Assembly (NCBI RefSeq): GCF_025210595.1
Contig: NZ_JAOARH010000037.1
Span: forward strand, 1 to 64,000
Reading direction: 5' to 3'
Source: Winogradskyella sp.
GTDB taxonomy: Bacteria; Bacteroidota; Bacteroidia; Flavobacteriales; Flavobacteriaceae
DNA: 64,000 nt
Each line of letters starts with the position of its first letter. The first letter of the stretch is position 1. The translations under genes and the position numbers were made by a program. This document shows, one piece after another, positions 43,623 through 52,637 of this stretch. The notes below the pieces were generated by a model. The model saw nothing but the letters and a program-made list of their open reading frames with translations. It was not told the origin of the DNA and did no database searches.

Positions 43623-44237
43623 TTATAGCAGTAATGAATGTACCAATGTAATTGTTTCTGAACGTGTGTTGGTATTCATTTTTTCGTAAATATTCTTAAT
43701 ATGGGTTTTTACTGTATTTACACTTATAAAATTAGATTCTGCTAATTGTCTGTTGGTCTTTCCTTCAAACAAACCTTCAAGAATATCAAACTCTCTTTGT
43801 GTTAATGAAGAATTTATTTTAGAGTTAATCAATTGTATATTAAAGGTAGCAGGTAATACAAATTTTGAGAAATTATAAAGCGCTACCTCTATGTTAGAGT
43901 AGAGTTCTTTTTCATTGAATGGTTTAACGATATAGCCCATTGGCATAGTAGGTTTTGCACGTTCTATAATTTCTTTTCCAGAGTAAGAGGTGAGATATAA
44001 AAAAGGAATTCTACGGGTTTGGTTTATATGTTCTGCAATATCAAAACCTTCATAATTACCATCTAGATTAATGTCAAGAAGCACTAAATCTGGGTTTTCA
44101 TTATTAATATAATCAATGGCTTCCGCTTTAGAGTAAGCCACACCTATAGCAGTATAATCTACATTAGTAAGTATATCGCGAATGTCTTCTCCAATTATAG
44201 GATCGTCTTCAACAATAAGTACTCTAATAGTAGACAT
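43623..44237 (-). CDS. Response regulator, REC plus LuxR-type DNA-binding domain
   Basis: This 204-residue protein has a receiver domain (about 4-125) with the acidic pair ED at 10-11, the phosphoacceptor in PDLVLLDINLDG (about residue 55), the conserved threonine in YLTSYSG, and lysine in IVKPFN. A LuxR/NarL-type helix-turn-helix at about 142-200 reads LTQREFDILEGLFEGKTNRQLAESNFISVNTVKTHIKNIYEKM. It is very probably the partner of the convergent TPR histidine kinase. It also lies 102 bases downstream of the glycosylasparaginase gene on the same strand. It could therefore be cotranscribed with the glycan operon. Start ATG at 44237. Confidence 0.93.
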   Translation of the reverse strand: MSTIRVLIVEDDPIIGEDIRDILTNVDYTAIGVAYSKAEAIDYINNENPDLVLLDINLDGNYEGFDIAEHINQTRRIPFLYLTSYSGKEIIERAKPTMPMGYIVKPFNEKELYSNIEVALYNFSKFVLPATFNIQLINSKINSSLTQREFDILEGLFEGKTNRQLAESNFISVNTVKTHIKNIYEKMNTNTRSETITLVHSLLL

Positions 44238-44339
44238 ATTACAATGGGATTTTTAATTTTTGAAGCAATTTACCAAGTAGGTTGAGAGAATCAAAAAAAG
44301 ACGATATAAAACTAATTATAATAGATTAATAGAGTTAAG

Positions 44340-45344
44340 TTATTGTTTTTTAATGTAATAATCAGACTGATTTTGCTCATTAACTCCATCTTGGAATTTG
44401 GTCATGCTAAACCATTGGTGTATGGCATAAGAGCCCGTTTCTCCCTTTTTGTTTACAGCAATATAACCAACCTGAAAATCTTTATAATTACTATTTGGTT
44501 TTGATACAATACGACGGATAGCTTCCTCACAGGCTTGCTGAGGTGATTTGCCTTGTCGCATCAATTCTACTACTAAAAAACTACCAACCGTTTTTACAAC
44601 CTCTTCACCCAAACCTGTAGCAACACAAGCTCCAATTTCGTTATCTACAAACAATCCTGAACCAATAATAGGTGAATCACCAACACGACCTCCCATTTTA
44701 TACGCCAAGCCACTAGTTGTACAAGCGCCAGAAATATCTCCGTTTTTATCAATGGCTAACATTCCAATGGTATCATGATTTTCGATATTAATTATAGGTT
44801 TGTACTTGGCTTCTATTTTCCATTTTTCCCAAGCTTCTTTAGATGCTTCAGTAAGCAAATCTTCGGGTTGAAAGCCTTTAGACATAGCAAACTGTTTGGC
44901 ACCTTCACCAGCTAACATTACATGAGGTGTGTCTTCCATTACTTTTCTAGCTACAGAAACTGCATGTGTAATGTTTTGTAAATAAACTACCGAACCGCAA
45001 TTACCATACTTGTCCATGATACAAGCGTCTAGCGTCACGTTTCCGTCTCTATCTGGTAAACCACCTTTACCAACCGAAGAATTATTAATGTCTGCTTCTT
45101 CGACTCTACAACCTTGCTCTACAGCATCGAGTGCAGTACCACCAGCTTGTAAAATTTCCATAGCCTTTGTTGTAGCATTTTTTACATGCCATGTGGCTAT
45201 AACTAATGGTAATTTGTTAGTTGATACAGCAACGTCAGATTTGTTGTCTTTCGATTCAGAATCAGCACAATTGGTAAGCGAGTTTCCAATAGCCAATCCT
45301 GCACTAGTTAAAGCAGCGTTTTTTATAAAATTTCTTCGTTTCAT
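44340..45344 (-). CDS. Exported glycosylasparaginase (N4-(beta-N-acetylglucosaminyl)-L-asparaginase)
   Basis: This Ntn-hydrolase cleaves the GlcNAc-Asn bond after the peptide is removed from an N-glycoprotein. I chose ATG 45344; a TTG lies 3 bases upstream. The N-terminus MKRRNFIKNAALTSAGLAIG is a twin-arginine signal, and a lipobox ends at cysteine 26 (LTNC), so a folded, lipid-anchored enzyme is expected. Autocleavage would occur before threonine 192 in the family motif NHDTIGMLAI. GGRVGDSPIIGSGLFVDNEIGACVATGLGE is the substrate-binding region of glycosylasparaginases. The 334-residue length is normal. It is the third gene of the minus-strand operon with GH92 and the MFS transporter. Confidence 0.92.
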   Translation of the reverse strand: MKRRNFIKNAALTSAGLAIGNSLTNCADSESKDNKSDVAVSTNKLPLVIATWHVKNATTKAMEILQAGGTALDAVEQGCRVEEADINNSSVGKGGLPDRDGNVTLDACIMDKYGNCGSVVYLQNITHAVSVARKVMEDTPHVMLAGEGAKQFAMSKGFQPEDLLTEASKEAWEKWKIEAKYKPIINIENHDTIGMLAIDKNGDISGACTTSGLAYKMGGRVGDSPIIGSGLFVDNEIGACVATGLGEEVVKTVGSFLVVELMRQGKSPQQACEEAIRRIVSKPNSNYKDFQVGYIAVNKKGETGSYAIHQWFSMTKFQDGVNEQNQSDYYIKKQ

Positions 45345-45439
45345 CAATATATAGTTTTGCTTCCATGTAAATGGAAGTCTATTTTTAATAAATCACTCTT
45401 TGTTTATATCAAGCTTATTCAACTTCAACTTCGATTTCA

Positions 45440-47113
45440 TTAGTATTCGACTCCTTGTTTATCTAGAACTGTTTTTGTTCTAAAGGCATAAAACAATAAA
45501 TAAGCAAAACAAGCCACAGCAATCCAATACGATGATTGAATAGTAAATACATCAGCCAATTTTCCTTGTACTGGAGGAATTATAGCGCCACCTAAAATCA
45601 TCATAATTAAAAAAGCAGAGCCTTGAGACGTGTATTTGCCTAATCCAGCAATACTTAATGTAAAAATACAAGGCCACATGATGGAGCAGAATAAACCACC
45701 AGATAAGAAAGCAAACAGAGCGACGTTACCTGAGGCAAATAAGCCAATTAGCATTCCAATTATTCCTAAAAGACTAAATATTTTTAAGGTTTTTACAGGT
45801 TGGTCTTTTGCTAAGAAGAATCCAATGATTTGAACAGCAATACAGATGGCAAAGAATAAGATTTCATTGGTTGAAAATTCATTTCCAGCAATCCAATTCG
45901 AAAAGAGAATAACACCAAAAGCAACATAAGGAACTATAATCAATAACACTTTTTTAAGTCTATTACTAGGATTAAAAACAGTTATAGCTCCAACCCAACG
46001 ACCAATCATTAAACCTCCCCAATACAATGAGATGTATATGCCTAATTGCGAATCATTAAGTACTGGCAAGCCAAGCGCATTTAAACCTGTGTTTTCAATG
46101 CCTTGTTTTAGCAGTTCGCCTAAGTTACTACCAATAGTTACTTCTACACCAACGTAAGTGAAAATCGCTAGCATTCCTAAAACTAACTGAGGATACTTCA
46201 TTGCTCCCCAACCTTCAGGTTTTTTTGAGGCACTAGAGTAGGCTATAAAAATAGCTGCAATTACTGCAAATAGTGCAATAAATAAGACGATTAATCGTGT
46301 TTGTTCTATGGCTTCAGTAGCAACTGAACCGTCAGAGTATGTGCTAAAAATATAGCCAAAGCAACCTACAATTAATAGCGTTAGAATGATTAATAAATTA
46401 CGAGCTTTGTTTGCAGACTCAAACGCAGTATCAGATTTAAGAGCTGGTAGTTTTTTTGAAAAATGGAATAAGGCAGCAGCAATTAAAAACAATGCGCCTA
46501 CACCTAGATATAATCCTTGAACTGTAACAAGTGTAATTTGATTGTTAGCAATCATTTGTGCTAATTCATCAGTACTCCAACTAGCAGATCCGAAAATAAC
46601 AAGGCTCACAACGATAGGTCCAATGGTAGTGCCAAAAGAATTTATACCTCCAGCTAAATTTAGTCGATGCGAACCTGTTTTTGGATCACCAAGTGCTATG
46701 GCAAAAGGGTTAGCTGCAGTTTGTTGCAATGAAAATCCTAAGCCAACAATAAATAAAGCAATTAGTACAAGGTAAAACACTCCTGTCTGCCCTTGCTCAG
46801 CGCCTGCGGTTGAAGGATACATAACAAAAGCACCAATAGCAGATAATAATAAACCATAGACAATACCATTTTTATAACCCCAATTATTTAGAATATCTTT
46901 TTTGATGGAGCCAGAGAGAATGAATAATAACAACGCGCCTATGTAATACGCTCCATAAAAAGCAAAATCTACTAATTGTGACTGAAATTGATCAATATTA
47001 AAATAGGTTTTGCAAAAAGGAATAAAAACACCGTTAGATGCTGCAATAAATCCCCAGAAAAAGAACACAGTAACTAATGTAGCCAGTGCTGATTTGTTGT
47101 TTTGGTTGCTCAT
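45440..47113 (-). CDS. Sugar MFS transporter (FucP/NagP/glucose-galactose type)
   Basis: This 557-residue inner-membrane carrier has about 12-14 hydrophobic segments. The N-terminal half has family-typical [43 protein letters not shown] and [38 protein letters not shown], as in fucose/GlcNAc/glucose proton symporters. It is over 100 residues longer than E. coli FucP because of extra length in the central region (about 215-310). It starts 27 bases after GH92 and precedes glycosylasparaginase, so mannose and/or GlcNAc released by the neighbouring enzymes is the likely cargo (inference). Start ATG at 47113. Confidence 0.9.
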   Translation of the reverse strand: MSNQNNKSALATLVTVFFFWGFIAASNGVFIPFCKTYFNIDQFQSQLVDFAFYGAYYIGALLLFILSGSIKKDILNNWGYKNGIVYGLLLSAIGAFVMYPSTAGAEQGQTGVFYLVLIALFIVGLGFSLQQTAANPFAIALGDPKTGSHRLNLAGGINSFGTTIGPIVVSLVIFGSASWSTDELAQMIANNQITLVTVQGLYLGVGALFLIAAALFHFSKKLPALKSDTAFESANKARNLLIILTLLIVGCFGYIFSTYSDGSVATEAIEQTRLIVLFIALFAVIAAIFIAYSSASKKPEGWGAMKYPQLVLGMLAIFTYVGVEVTIGSNLGELLKQGIENTGLNALGLPVLNDSQLGIYISLYWGGLMIGRWVGAITVFNPSNRLKKVLLIIVPYVAFGVILFSNWIAGNEFSTNEILFFAICIAVQIIGFFLAKDQPVKTLKIFSLLGIIGMLIGLFASGNVALFAFLSGGLFCSIMWPCIFTLSIAGLGKYTSQGSAFLIMMILGGAIIPPVQGKLADVFTIQSSYWIAVACFAYLLFYAFRTKTVLDKQGVEY

Positions 47114-47139
47114 ATATAGTTGTTGTTAGTTAGTTTATT

Positions 47140-50088
47140 TTATTTTATTGAAATTTCATCTACAAAAATCCAGCTTCTACCATTGTGTTTATAGCCCAAG
47201 TGCCATTTAGGAAGTTCTCCTAGTTTTTTGGCGATAAGCTTTACATAACGATAGTTTGTTTTAGGTTGCTTGAATTCTAATGTTTTGATGATGACATCTT
47301 CTGTATTTGTTGTGGTATCTAAAGTTTGATTTCCTAAAGATTTGAATGTCGTACCATTGTTAGATACTAGAATTTCAACCTTGGATGGAAGAAATATCCA
47401 TGAGCGTTGGTCTCTTAAAAAGCTTACAGTTACCATATTTATAGGTTTTTGACTTCCTAAATCAACTGTAGCAATAACATCTTCATCCCAATAGCCTTGC
47501 CATGTTCCTGTTCTAAAATCTTTAGCTCCAAAAATGCCATCAATAAGTGCATCATTACCACCAGCATTATATTGGTTGGCATAACTTGTTTCAAGTTTGA
47601 TGCTTAAATTAGGATCTATTTTATAAAATTGGGTTGCAATGGTGCTGCTTCGTTTACCAGAAGCATTTGCTGCATAGACTTTTAATTCCGAAGGTTTAGA
47701 AATTATAAAAGGCTTATCATATAATTTAAATTCAGAATTATCTAAACTGTAAAAGATTTCAGTTTTTGAGTTGGCAATACCTAATTCTACTTCGGTTTCT
47801 CCTTTAAAGGCTACATCTCCTTTTGCTATAAATGGCGTAGGAACAATAATATGCTCATCTATAGAGGTTTTAGGTTCTTGTCCGTCTAGACTTCCCCAAA
47901 CCGCAGGTTTGTCTGTCATATTAAACTCTAATGTGCCACCTTTCATAATATCTTCGTGGGTGATGTAGGTTTTATTTAGTTTTTGACCATTGAGATATAC
48001 TTGTTCTATATACTTATTGGTGTCACTTAGATTATAAGTTTTAATGGTAAATTGATTGCCGTTTTCTAAATTAAACGTGGCTTTATCCATAATAGGAGTT
48101 CCAATGATATATTGATTGCTTCCAGGTGTTACAGGATAAAATCCTAAAGATGAAAATACATACCAAGCGCTCATTTGTCCGCAATCTTCATTTCCAGAAA
48201 TACCATCAGGTTCATTTTTATATAATTCTATAAGAATCTGGTGTACTTTCTCTTGAGTTTTAGGAGGTTTGTTTACAAAATTATAGAGATAAGCCATATG
48301 GTGGCTAGGTTCGTTGCCATGTGCATATTGCCCAATTAGTCCTGTAATATCAGCTTGGTTGCGTCCTGAAGTTTCTGCTTCAGCAGTAAAAAGTTTATCT
48401 AAGTGTGCTTCAAGCTTATCTTTTCCTCCAAGTAGTTTTATAAATCCGGAAATATCTTGAGGTACATAATAACTGTATTGCCATGAATTAGCTTCGGTAT
48501 AATTAAAATTCACTTCATAAGGATCAAAAGGAGCAAACCATGTATTTCTAAAACGACCTCTCATAAATTGCGATTCTGGATCGAAGATATTCTTATAATA
48601 CTGAGCGCGTTCAGAGTAGGTTTTATAATCATCAGATTTACCCATAGCTTTTGCCATTTGGGCAATCGTCCAATCATCATAAGCATATTCTAAGGTTTTT
48701 GAAACCGATTCGCTTTCATTTTCAACAGGAATAAACCCAAATTCTTTGTAAGATTCTAAGCCTAAATGATCTCTGGTAGCAGAATGTTTCATGGCAGTAA
48801 AAGCCTTTTCTGTATCATACTCTTTAATACCTTTTAAATACGCATCTGCAATAACAGGAACAGCATGGTAGCCAATCATACAACCTGTGTAGCAAGCCGA
48901 AAGATCCCAAATAGGCATTATACCACCTTCATCATATTTAGCTAAAAATGTATTGATAAAATCATTAGTGCGTTCTTCTTCGATTATGGTATACAATGGG
49001 TGAGCAGCACGATAGGTGTCCCAAAGCGAAAATACAGTGTAGTAATTAAAGTCAGTATGATGAATTTCTAAATCCATGCCTCTATAACGACCATCGACAT
49101 CTTGATAGCGGTTTGGAGCTATCATGGTGTGATAAAGAGCGGTGTAGAAATTGGTTTTTTTATCTACATCGTCACTATTAATAACAATTTTTTCAAGTTG
49201 GCTTTCCCAATAGTTTTGTGCTTCCTGTTTAACATCTTCAAAGGTTTTAGAACCTATTTCTGCGGTCATATTTTCCTTTGCACCTTTTTCATCTACAGCG
49301 CTAATACCAATTTTTATATAAACAGGTTCGTTATTAGGATTGTCTAAAATAATTCCGGCTTTTTTGCTTTCATATTTATAGTTCTTAGAGATGTGTTTTT
49401 CGTTTTCTTCGTAAATCACATCTTTTATGGGTTGCGAAAATGTCATATAGTAAAACAAACGCTGATCGGTTGCCCAAGCCTTACTATGCCTATAGCCTGT
49501 AATGGTTTTGTCATCGACTTGCTGAATTTTATAGTCTAATAATTCATCACGATGATCTAGATCTAACATAATAATTTGATTTTCGGCTTCAGGAAATTGG
49601 TATTTATGAATTCCACTTCGTAATGAAACGGTCAATTCCACATCAATGTTTGTTGAGTCTAGCTTAACCTTGTAATAACCTGGTTTAGCAATTTCATTGT
49701 CGTGTGAAAAATGAGCGCGATAACCTACTTTTTCATCAGCCCCATTATTAAAATTCACAGCATTTGTTGGCATTAGTAAAATGTCACCATAGTCTGAAAC
49801 ACCAGTGCCACTAAGATGTGTATGTGAAAACCCATAGATATATTTATCGGAATAATGATAGCCAGAACATCCATCCCAACCGTCTAGACGAGTATCTGGA
49901 CTCAGTTGCATCATTCCAAAAGGCATTGTAGCTCCAGGATACGTATGTCCATGACCGCCAGTGCCAATAAAAGGATTAACATAATTTATTAATGGTTGGT
50001 CTTTTTTAGTTGCTGAGATTTTTGGCGATTTGTTACAGCCAAAAAGAAAGGCTATAACAATTAAAATAGAGGTTGGTTTAAAGTTCAT
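47140..50088 (-). CDS. GH92 family alpha-mannosidase, lipoprotein, with C-terminal carbohydrate-binding-like domain
   Basis: GH92 enzymes are calcium-dependent exo-alpha-mannosidases acting on alpha-1,2/1,3/1,4/1,6-mannosides of N-glycans or mannans. I chose ATG 50088; a TTG lies 3 bases before. The 982 residues begin with a lipoprotein signal (ILIVIAFLFGC). The GH92 core (about 30-750) shows YVNPFIGTGGHGHTYPGATMPFGM, GCSGYHYSDKYIYGFSHTHLSGTG, SLWDTYRAAHPL, and GNEDCGQMSAWYVFSSLGFYPVTPG with the catalytic-region acids. A chitobiase-C-like segment at about 760-820 and an F5/8 type C-like domain at about 835-982 follow. It is the first gene of the minus-strand glycan operon. Confidence 0.94.
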   Translation of the reverse strand: MNFKPTSILIVIAFLFGCNKSPKISATKKDQPLINYVNPFIGTGGHGHTYPGATMPFGMMQLSPDTRLDGWDGCSGYHYSDKYIYGFSHTHLSGTGVSDYGDILLMPTNAVNFNNGADEKVGYRAHFSHDNEIAKPGYYKVKLDSTNIDVELTVSLRSGIHKYQFPEAENQIIMLDLDHRDELLDYKIQQVDDKTITGYRHSKAWATDQRLFYYMTFSQPIKDVIYEENEKHISKNYKYESKKAGIILDNPNNEPVYIKIGISAVDEKGAKENMTAEIGSKTFEDVKQEAQNYWESQLEKIVINSDDVDKKTNFYTALYHTMIAPNRYQDVDGRYRGMDLEIHHTDFNYYTVFSLWDTYRAAHPLYTIIEEERTNDFINTFLAKYDEGGIMPIWDLSACYTGCMIGYHAVPVIADAYLKGIKEYDTEKAFTAMKHSATRDHLGLESYKEFGFIPVENESESVSKTLEYAYDDWTIAQMAKAMGKSDDYKTYSERAQYYKNIFDPESQFMRGRFRNTWFAPFDPYEVNFNYTEANSWQYSYYVPQDISGFIKLLGGKDKLEAHLDKLFTAEAETSGRNQADITGLIGQYAHGNEPSHHMAYLYNFVNKPPKTQEKVHQILIELYKNEPDGISGNEDCGQMSAWYVFSSLGFYPVTPGSNQYIIGTPIMDKATFNLENGNQFTIKTYNLSDTNKYIEQVYLNGQKLNKTYITHEDIMKGGTLEFNMTDKPAVWGSLDGQEPKTSIDEHIIVPTPFIAKGDVAFKGETEVELGIANSKTEIFYSLDNSEFKLYDKPFIISKPSELKVYAANASGKRSSTIATQFYKIDPNLSIKLETSYANQYNAGGNDALIDGIFGAKDFRTGTWQGYWDEDVIATVDLGSQKPINMVTVSFLRDQRSWIFLPSKVEILVSNNGTTFKSLGNQTLDTTTNTEDVIIKTLEFKQPKTNYRYVKLIAKKLGELPKWHLGYKHNGRSWIFVDEISIK

Positions 50089-50105
50089 CAAAAAACATTA
50101 CTAAG

Positions 50106-50133
50106 TTTTAAAGCATCTAATATACTAAAATGC
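50106..50133. promoter_or_regulatory. 28-bp shared motif, copy 1, upstream of GH92
   Basis: This stretch begins TTTTAAAGCATCTAATA and ends TAAAATGC. It is 26/28 identical to 52610-52637 in front of GH20, differing only at motif positions 18 and 20. It lies 18-45 bases upstream of the GH92 start, on the opposite strand orientation relative to that gene. GCAT/ATGC ends give weak dyad symmetry. It is a candidate operator. Confidence 0.55.
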
Positions 50134-50412
50134 CAATAAGAAGATAACTGTAATGATTCATTAAAGTTGCGGAAATGTTTTATTAAGGGTTTTTGTTGAA
50201 GATAGTCTTTTTCAATAATTTATGTCTTTTTCTTTTTAAATATATATCAATTAACGCTTTACGATATTTAACCAAAATAATATTAAAATATGAGTTTTTC
50301 CGCTTATCTATAATAATCAAAGATTTGTCGAAGTAAAATATATTTTGAACGATTTTAACCACAGACAGTCGTTTTGGAAAACCAATTTTGCAATAATCAT
50401 AACTTAACAACC
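50134..50412. other. Divergent intergenic region between GH92 and the LruC-domain gene
   Basis: Together with 50089-50133 this makes a 324-base AT-rich gap. It holds the 28-bp shared motif near GH92 and a CAATTTTG (50383-50390, one base off TAnnTTTG) 23 bases before the LruC gene. No further coding or repeat structure is supported; an antisense open frame of 109 codons here looks spurious. Confidence 0.55.
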
Positions 50413-52437
50413 ATGAAAGAAAGAATATTTTTATCCCTCTTACTTCTTGTATTAGTATTTTCATGTAATATGGATGTAGAGGATAATCAAAATGATCAAT
50501 CAGATCCATCAATAGAAGATATTACACAACTTAATATTCCGGCTAATTTTGATTTTAATACCACTTCGGAGATAGAAATGGGAATTGTGGTAAAAAGTAT
50601 TGCAGATGTTGCGTTACCTGGAGTTAAAGTTAGTTTCTTTACGAGTCATCCAGATTTTGGCGGTAAGCTTATATCTAACGCATTTACTAATTCATTAGGT
50701 GTGTTACAAACTAAGATTGAAGTATCAAGTTATTTAGATGAGGTTTTTGTTCAGGTACATAGTGTAGGGTTTGCTAACCAAAAGACTGTAAGTGTTGAGC
50801 CACAGATTAATATTGAATTTGGTGGAATACCTGAAACAAGACCAAGTAATAGAACTTTTAATACTAATTCTGATGCTATACCTATATCAGGTAATTATTA
50901 CTATATGGGTAATTTTAATACTGGTAGTTGGAAAGGTTTACCTCATTATCTTGAGTCTGAAAGTGATCAATTAAGTCAGACCTTCTTAGACGATGTTAAT
51001 GCGTCTTTACCAGAAGGGAAACCTGTCCCTAATTATAATCCTGAATATTTAACCACAGGCAATGAGCTTGATGTGGTAGTTAACGAGTTGAGTGATGTTT
51101 GGGTAACTTTTGTAACTGAAGGAGCTGGGTATAGAAATGCACTTGGCTATTATGTTTTTGATACGGATAACCCACCGAATAATGTAAGTGAGATAGATTC
51201 TATTCATGTTGTATTACCTAATGCTTCTCTTGCGTATTCAGGCGGAGAGTTATATGCAGGTGATAAGATAAGATTAGGTACTTTTGAAGGAGGAAAAACT
51301 ATTTCTTGGGTATTGTTTCAAAATGCTTGGACAGGTTCTGGTGTTAATGTAAATGCTACAAAGTTTTATTCTCGACTAGATTTCAATACTTCAGAGTCGA
51401 ATCCTAATATGCGTCAGCATACTGTTCAATTAATGGATATTGGACGTCAACGTTTATTAAATGCATTTGAAGATTTATTAAGGTCAGGTGGAGGAAGTGA
51501 TGATGATTTTAATGACCTTGTATTCTATGTGTCTGCAAATCCTTGGGAAGCTATAGAAACTGGTGGGATGCTACAGGTAAGGCCTAATGTAGATGCTGAC
51601 GGAGATGGTGTTTCTGATGAAAGTGATGACTTTCCAAATGATCCGCTAAGGGCTGTGCGAAATACATATGAAGGTTCGTTAGCATATGAAGATCTTTGGC
51701 CCTCAAAAGGCGACTATGATTTTAATGATTTAGTGATTGATTACGAAGTTGATCATATTCTTGATGGTAATAATCTTTTAGTAGATATTGAAGCTGATTG
51801 GACTATTAAAGCAGTTGGTGCAGGGTTTAGGAATGGATTTGGGATAGAGTTAGATGGTTTGTCGTCAAATGATATTGCTAGCATAAGTGGTCAGGATTTG
51901 CAAGAAGGTATAGTGTCTAATAATGGTAATGGTACTGAGGCTAGTCAATCTAGTGCTTCAATTATAATATTTGATAATGTTTTAAACCAAATTCAAAGTG
52001 CTGGAGGCGAATTTATTAATACAGTGCCGTCTAATCCGTACACTACTCCAGTAACCTTAAGTACTGTTATTAATCTTAGCAATCCTATGAGTCAGGATAT
52101 TGTAGGTTTGCCACCTTATGATCCGTTTATTTTTGTAAATGGTAATCGAGGTAAAGAGATACATTTACCAGGTCAGGATCCGACAGATCTTGCTGATGTA
52201 AATTGGTTTAATACTTCTGCAGATGCTACTAATCCTTCTAGTAATTATTATTACAAAACAGCGAATGGATTACCATGGGCAATTAATGTCTCAGAATCTT
52301 TTGAATATCCTATAGAATCAACGCCTATAAATAGAGCTTATTTAGATTTTGCTATCTGGGCATCTAGTGGAGGTAGCGTAAAAAAGGATTGGTATCTTGA
52401 TTTGTCTTCTAATAGAGCCACAGATAAAATATATTAA
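50413..52437 (+). CDS. LruC-domain (DUF4842/DUF4114-like) lipoprotein
   Basis: I chose ATG 50413, giving 674 residues with a lipoprotein signal (MKERIFLSLLLLVLVFSC). An Ig/carboxypeptidase-like domain sits near 30-115. Two related motifs follow: SDDDFNDLVFYVSAN (about 367-381, DUF4114-like) and GDYDFNDLVIDYEVDH (about 435-450, start of the LruC/DUF4842 domain). Between them, DADGDGVSDESDDFPNDP is a calcium-binding thrombospondin-3-like loop. LruC-domain proteins are outer-surface lipoproteins of unknown function. It is transcribed away from GH92 and toward GH20, and is surrounded by glycan-degrading genes, so a surface glycan- or glycoprotein-binding role is possible but unproven. A terminator separates it from GH20. 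Confidence 0.88.
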   Translation: MKERIFLSLLLLVLVFSCNMDVEDNQNDQSDPSIEDITQLNIPANFDFNTTSEIEMGIVVKSIADVALPGVKVSFFTSHPDFGGKLISNAFTNSLGVLQTKIEVSSYLDEVFVQVHSVGFANQKTVSVEPQINIEFGGIPETRPSNRTFNTNSDAIPISGNYYYMGNFNTGSWKGLPHYLESESDQLSQTFLDDVNASLPEGKPVPNYNPEYLTTGNELDVVVNELSDVWVTFVTEGAGYRNALGYYVFDTDNPPNNVSEIDSIHVVLPNASLAYSGGELYAGDKIRLGTFEGGKTISWVLFQNAWTGSGVNVNATKFYSRLDFNTSESNPNMRQHTVQLMDIGRQRLLNAFEDLLRSGGGSDDDFNDLVFYVSANPWEAIETGGMLQVRPNVDADGDGVSDESDDFPNDPLRAVRNTYEGSLAYEDLWPSKGDYDFNDLVIDYEVDHILDGNNLLVDIEADWTIKAVGAGFRNGFGIELDGLSSNDIASISGQDLQEGIVSNNGNGTEASQSSASIIIFDNVLNQIQSAGGEFINTVPSNPYTTPVTLSTVINLSNPMSQDIVGLPPYDPFIFVNGNRGKEIHLPGQDPTDLADVNWFNTSADATNPSSNYYYKTANGLPWAINVSESFEYPIESTPINRAYLDFAIWASSGGSVKKDWYLDLSSNRATDKIY

Positions 52438-52461
52438 TTAAATGATTTGGTTAAGGTTAAG

Positions 52462-52500
52462 AAGTCTCGGATGTTTTTAAAAATATTCGAGACTTTTTTA
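52462..52500 (+). terminator. Terminator after the LruC-domain gene
   Basis: AAGTCTCG (52462-52469) pairs with CGAGACTT (52488-52495). The inner arm continues through further A/T and G-T pairs, and TTTTT follows. Confidence 0.88.
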
Positions 52501-52609
52501 TTCCTAAACAATTTGTGAGGTTTATTATCTTATAAAACTTACGAGAGATTCTAGATGACTATTCAAAAAAATGGGCTAAGTTTTGAAAGCATAAAAAATA
52601 GATTGCTAA

Positions 52610-52637
52610 TTTTAAAGCATCTAATACATTAAAATGC
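52610..52637. promoter_or_regulatory. 28-bp shared motif, copy 2, overlapping the GH20 start
   Basis: This is 26/28 identical to 50106-50133. Its 3' end overlaps the GH20 ATG (52634), and its 5' end overlaps a TAATTTTA -7-like box (52607-52614). A partial extra copy lies upstream: CTAAGTTTTGAAAGCAT (52576-52592) against CTAAGTTTTAAAGCAT (50101-50116) at the GH92 side. Binding here would block transcription start. Confidence 0.55.

Noticed and set aside
45010..45354. 114-codon plus-strand frame over glycosylasparaginase
   Set aside because: It is antisense to the conserved N-terminal half and has no independent signal.
45361..45384. CTTCCAT/ATGGAAG hairpin between the MFS and glycosylasparaginase genes as a terminator
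   Set aside because: The stem is only 7 bp with no following T run on the minus strand, so it is not a convincing intrinsic terminator.
50183..50512. 109-codon minus-strand frame upstream of the LruC gene
   Set aside because: It overlaps the promoter and start of a well-supported gene. Its composition is that of AT-rich non-coding DNA (Lys/Ile/Tyr-rich) and it has no recognisable domain.
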